Positions 14,054 to 14,349 of a stretch of 14,349 nucleotides of DNA are shown piece after piece. Every line of letters begins with the position of its first letter. Positions within the stretch are counted from its first letter, which is position 1. Source of the stretch: GCA-2688265 sp964527395 (GTDB lineage Archaea > Nanobdellota > Nanobdellia > Woesearchaeales > GW2011-AR9). The position numbers were made by a program, and so were the translations under genes. The notes under the pieces are model-generated. The model worked only from the letters and a program-made list of their open reading frames with translations. It did not search any database and had not been told where the DNA came from. The stretch covers positions 1 to 14,349 of the forward strand of contig CAZGQD010000036.1 in assembly GCA_964527395.1 (NCBI GenBank). The letters are read 5' to 3'.

Positions 14054-14194
14054 ACTCTGTAAAAAGCATATCGGGGGCGTAGGGTGCAGAAGTACTCAAC
14101 TTTCGAAGAGCAATTCTAAACGACCCGAGCCATTTTGGCGAGTGCGGAGAAGAGCCTCTTCGCTTTTCGCCCCGTTCTATGCTTTTTATAGAGT
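14054..14194. repeat. Long-stem element D upstream of L7Ae
   Basis: A 17-bp closing stem with one G-U (14054-14070 with 14178-14194) is extended by CGGGGCG-type pairing (GGGGGCG near 14073 with CGCCCCG near 14168-14174). Inside are smaller hairpins (GAAGA-GGC-TCTTC on the minus strand; GCCA-AAA-TGGC). It ends 30 nt before the L7Ae ATG. The GC-rich interior contrasts with its AT-rich flanks. It may be a regulatory leader, an RNA gene or an inserted element; it lacks the core words of elements B and C. Confidence 0.5.
14181..14191 (-). promoter_or_regulatory. TATA box of the L7Ae operon, inside element D
   Basis: CTATAAAAAGC on the minus strand is a strong archaeal TATA box. It lies in one arm of element D's closing stem, so a transcript starting about 25 nt downstream would lack that arm but keep the other. 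Confidence 0.5.
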
Positions 14195-14212
14195 CTTTTT
14201 CTTAACCTTGAA

Positions 14213-14230
14213 TTAGAATTGATATTCTAA
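14213..14230. promoter_or_regulatory. Inverted repeat upstream of the L7Ae TATA box
   Basis: TTAGAAT-TGAT-ATTCTAA is a perfect 7-bp inverted repeat beginning 22 bp upstream of the TATA box, a position typical of an archaeal regulator site. No regulator can be named. Confidence 0.3.
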
Positions 14231-14306
14231 CCTCGTCACACTTGACTCATTGGTTAATGTTTTGGTATTTTTGAAGTTTCTTTATAAAGGTTGTGGGTGG
14301 GTTGTG

Positions 14307-14349
14307 ATGGTTTATGCCAGTATTGGTTGTGGGTTGTGGGGGTTTGTAT
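14307..14349 (+). CDS. Possible start of a plus-strand gene cut by the window edge
   Basis: An ATG at 14307 (or GTG at 14304) opens a frame to the window end reading MVYASIGCGLWGFV. A TATA-like TTTATAAAG (14281-14289) lies about 22 nt upstream, so a leaderless gene diverging from L7Ae is possible. Only 14 codons are visible, so this is weak. Confidence 0.15.
   Translation, partial: MVYASIGCGLWGFV

Noticed and set aside
80..14082. Opposite-strand open frames over the repeat proteins, EF-2, the FG-GAP gene and L7Ae
   Set aside because: They lie in antisense to clear genes, have low-complexity or Ser/Cys-rich translations and lack promoters or SD sites.
1..14349. CRISPR array or integron attC sites
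   Set aside because: No regularly spaced identical repeats exist. Elements B and C have terminal stems but lack the GTTRRRY/RYYYAAC core sites of attC.

Overview
This window comes from an archaeon, most likely a small-genome DPANN lineage of the Woesearchaeota/Pacearchaeota type; the lineage is my inference. The archaeal assignment rests on the L7Ae-S28e-L24e-NDK neighbourhood, elongation factor 2 with a diphthamide-type histidine, TATA boxes about 25 nt before start codons (several genes look leaderless), SD motifs of the GGTGATC type, an intron-bearing tRNA and AT-rich DNA.

Layout. 80-3783: two minus-strand genes for exported proteins built from the same Ig/cadherin-like repeat, one secreted and one lipoprotein. 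3784-5024: a hairpin-rich spacer, an overlapping gene pair (unknown small protein plus PIN-domain protein) and an intron-containing tRNA-Ile(GAU) with encoded CCA. 5025-6463: an orphan protein diverging from a wHTH-nucleotidyltransferase whose promoter carries a two-turn direct repeat. 6472-6607: a structured repeat. 6792-10670: EF-2. 10671-11167: non-coding, with the EF-2 promoter. 11168-12253: a lipoprotein with five calcium-binding FG-GAP type motifs. 12360-14024: NDK, L24e, S28e and L7Ae, with a second copy of the structured repeat wedged between L24e and NDK and another long-stem element ahead of L7Ae.

The main discovery is in the EF-2 gene. Its reading frame is broken by two stop codons within the P-loop coding sequence. 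Exactly 33 nt (10555-10587) fold into a textbook bulge-helix-bulge: two 3-nt bulges flanking a 4-bp helix, with an apical hairpin and an exon-exon helix. Cutting each bulge after its second nucleotide and joining the ends restores AHIDHGK. Thirteen nucleotides later, after the P-loop lysine, a 553-residue LAGLIDADG intein begins. Functional EF-2 (728 residues) would therefore need RNA splicing by the tRNA-splicing machinery and then protein splicing, both inside one GTP-binding loop. The tRNA-Ile intron in the same window would use the same endonuclease.

A second possible discovery is a pair of about 136 and 183 nt elements (6472-6607 and 12896-13078) that share a conserved core, covarying closing stems and variable apical arms. 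They look like an undescribed structured RNA or a non-autonomous mobile element.
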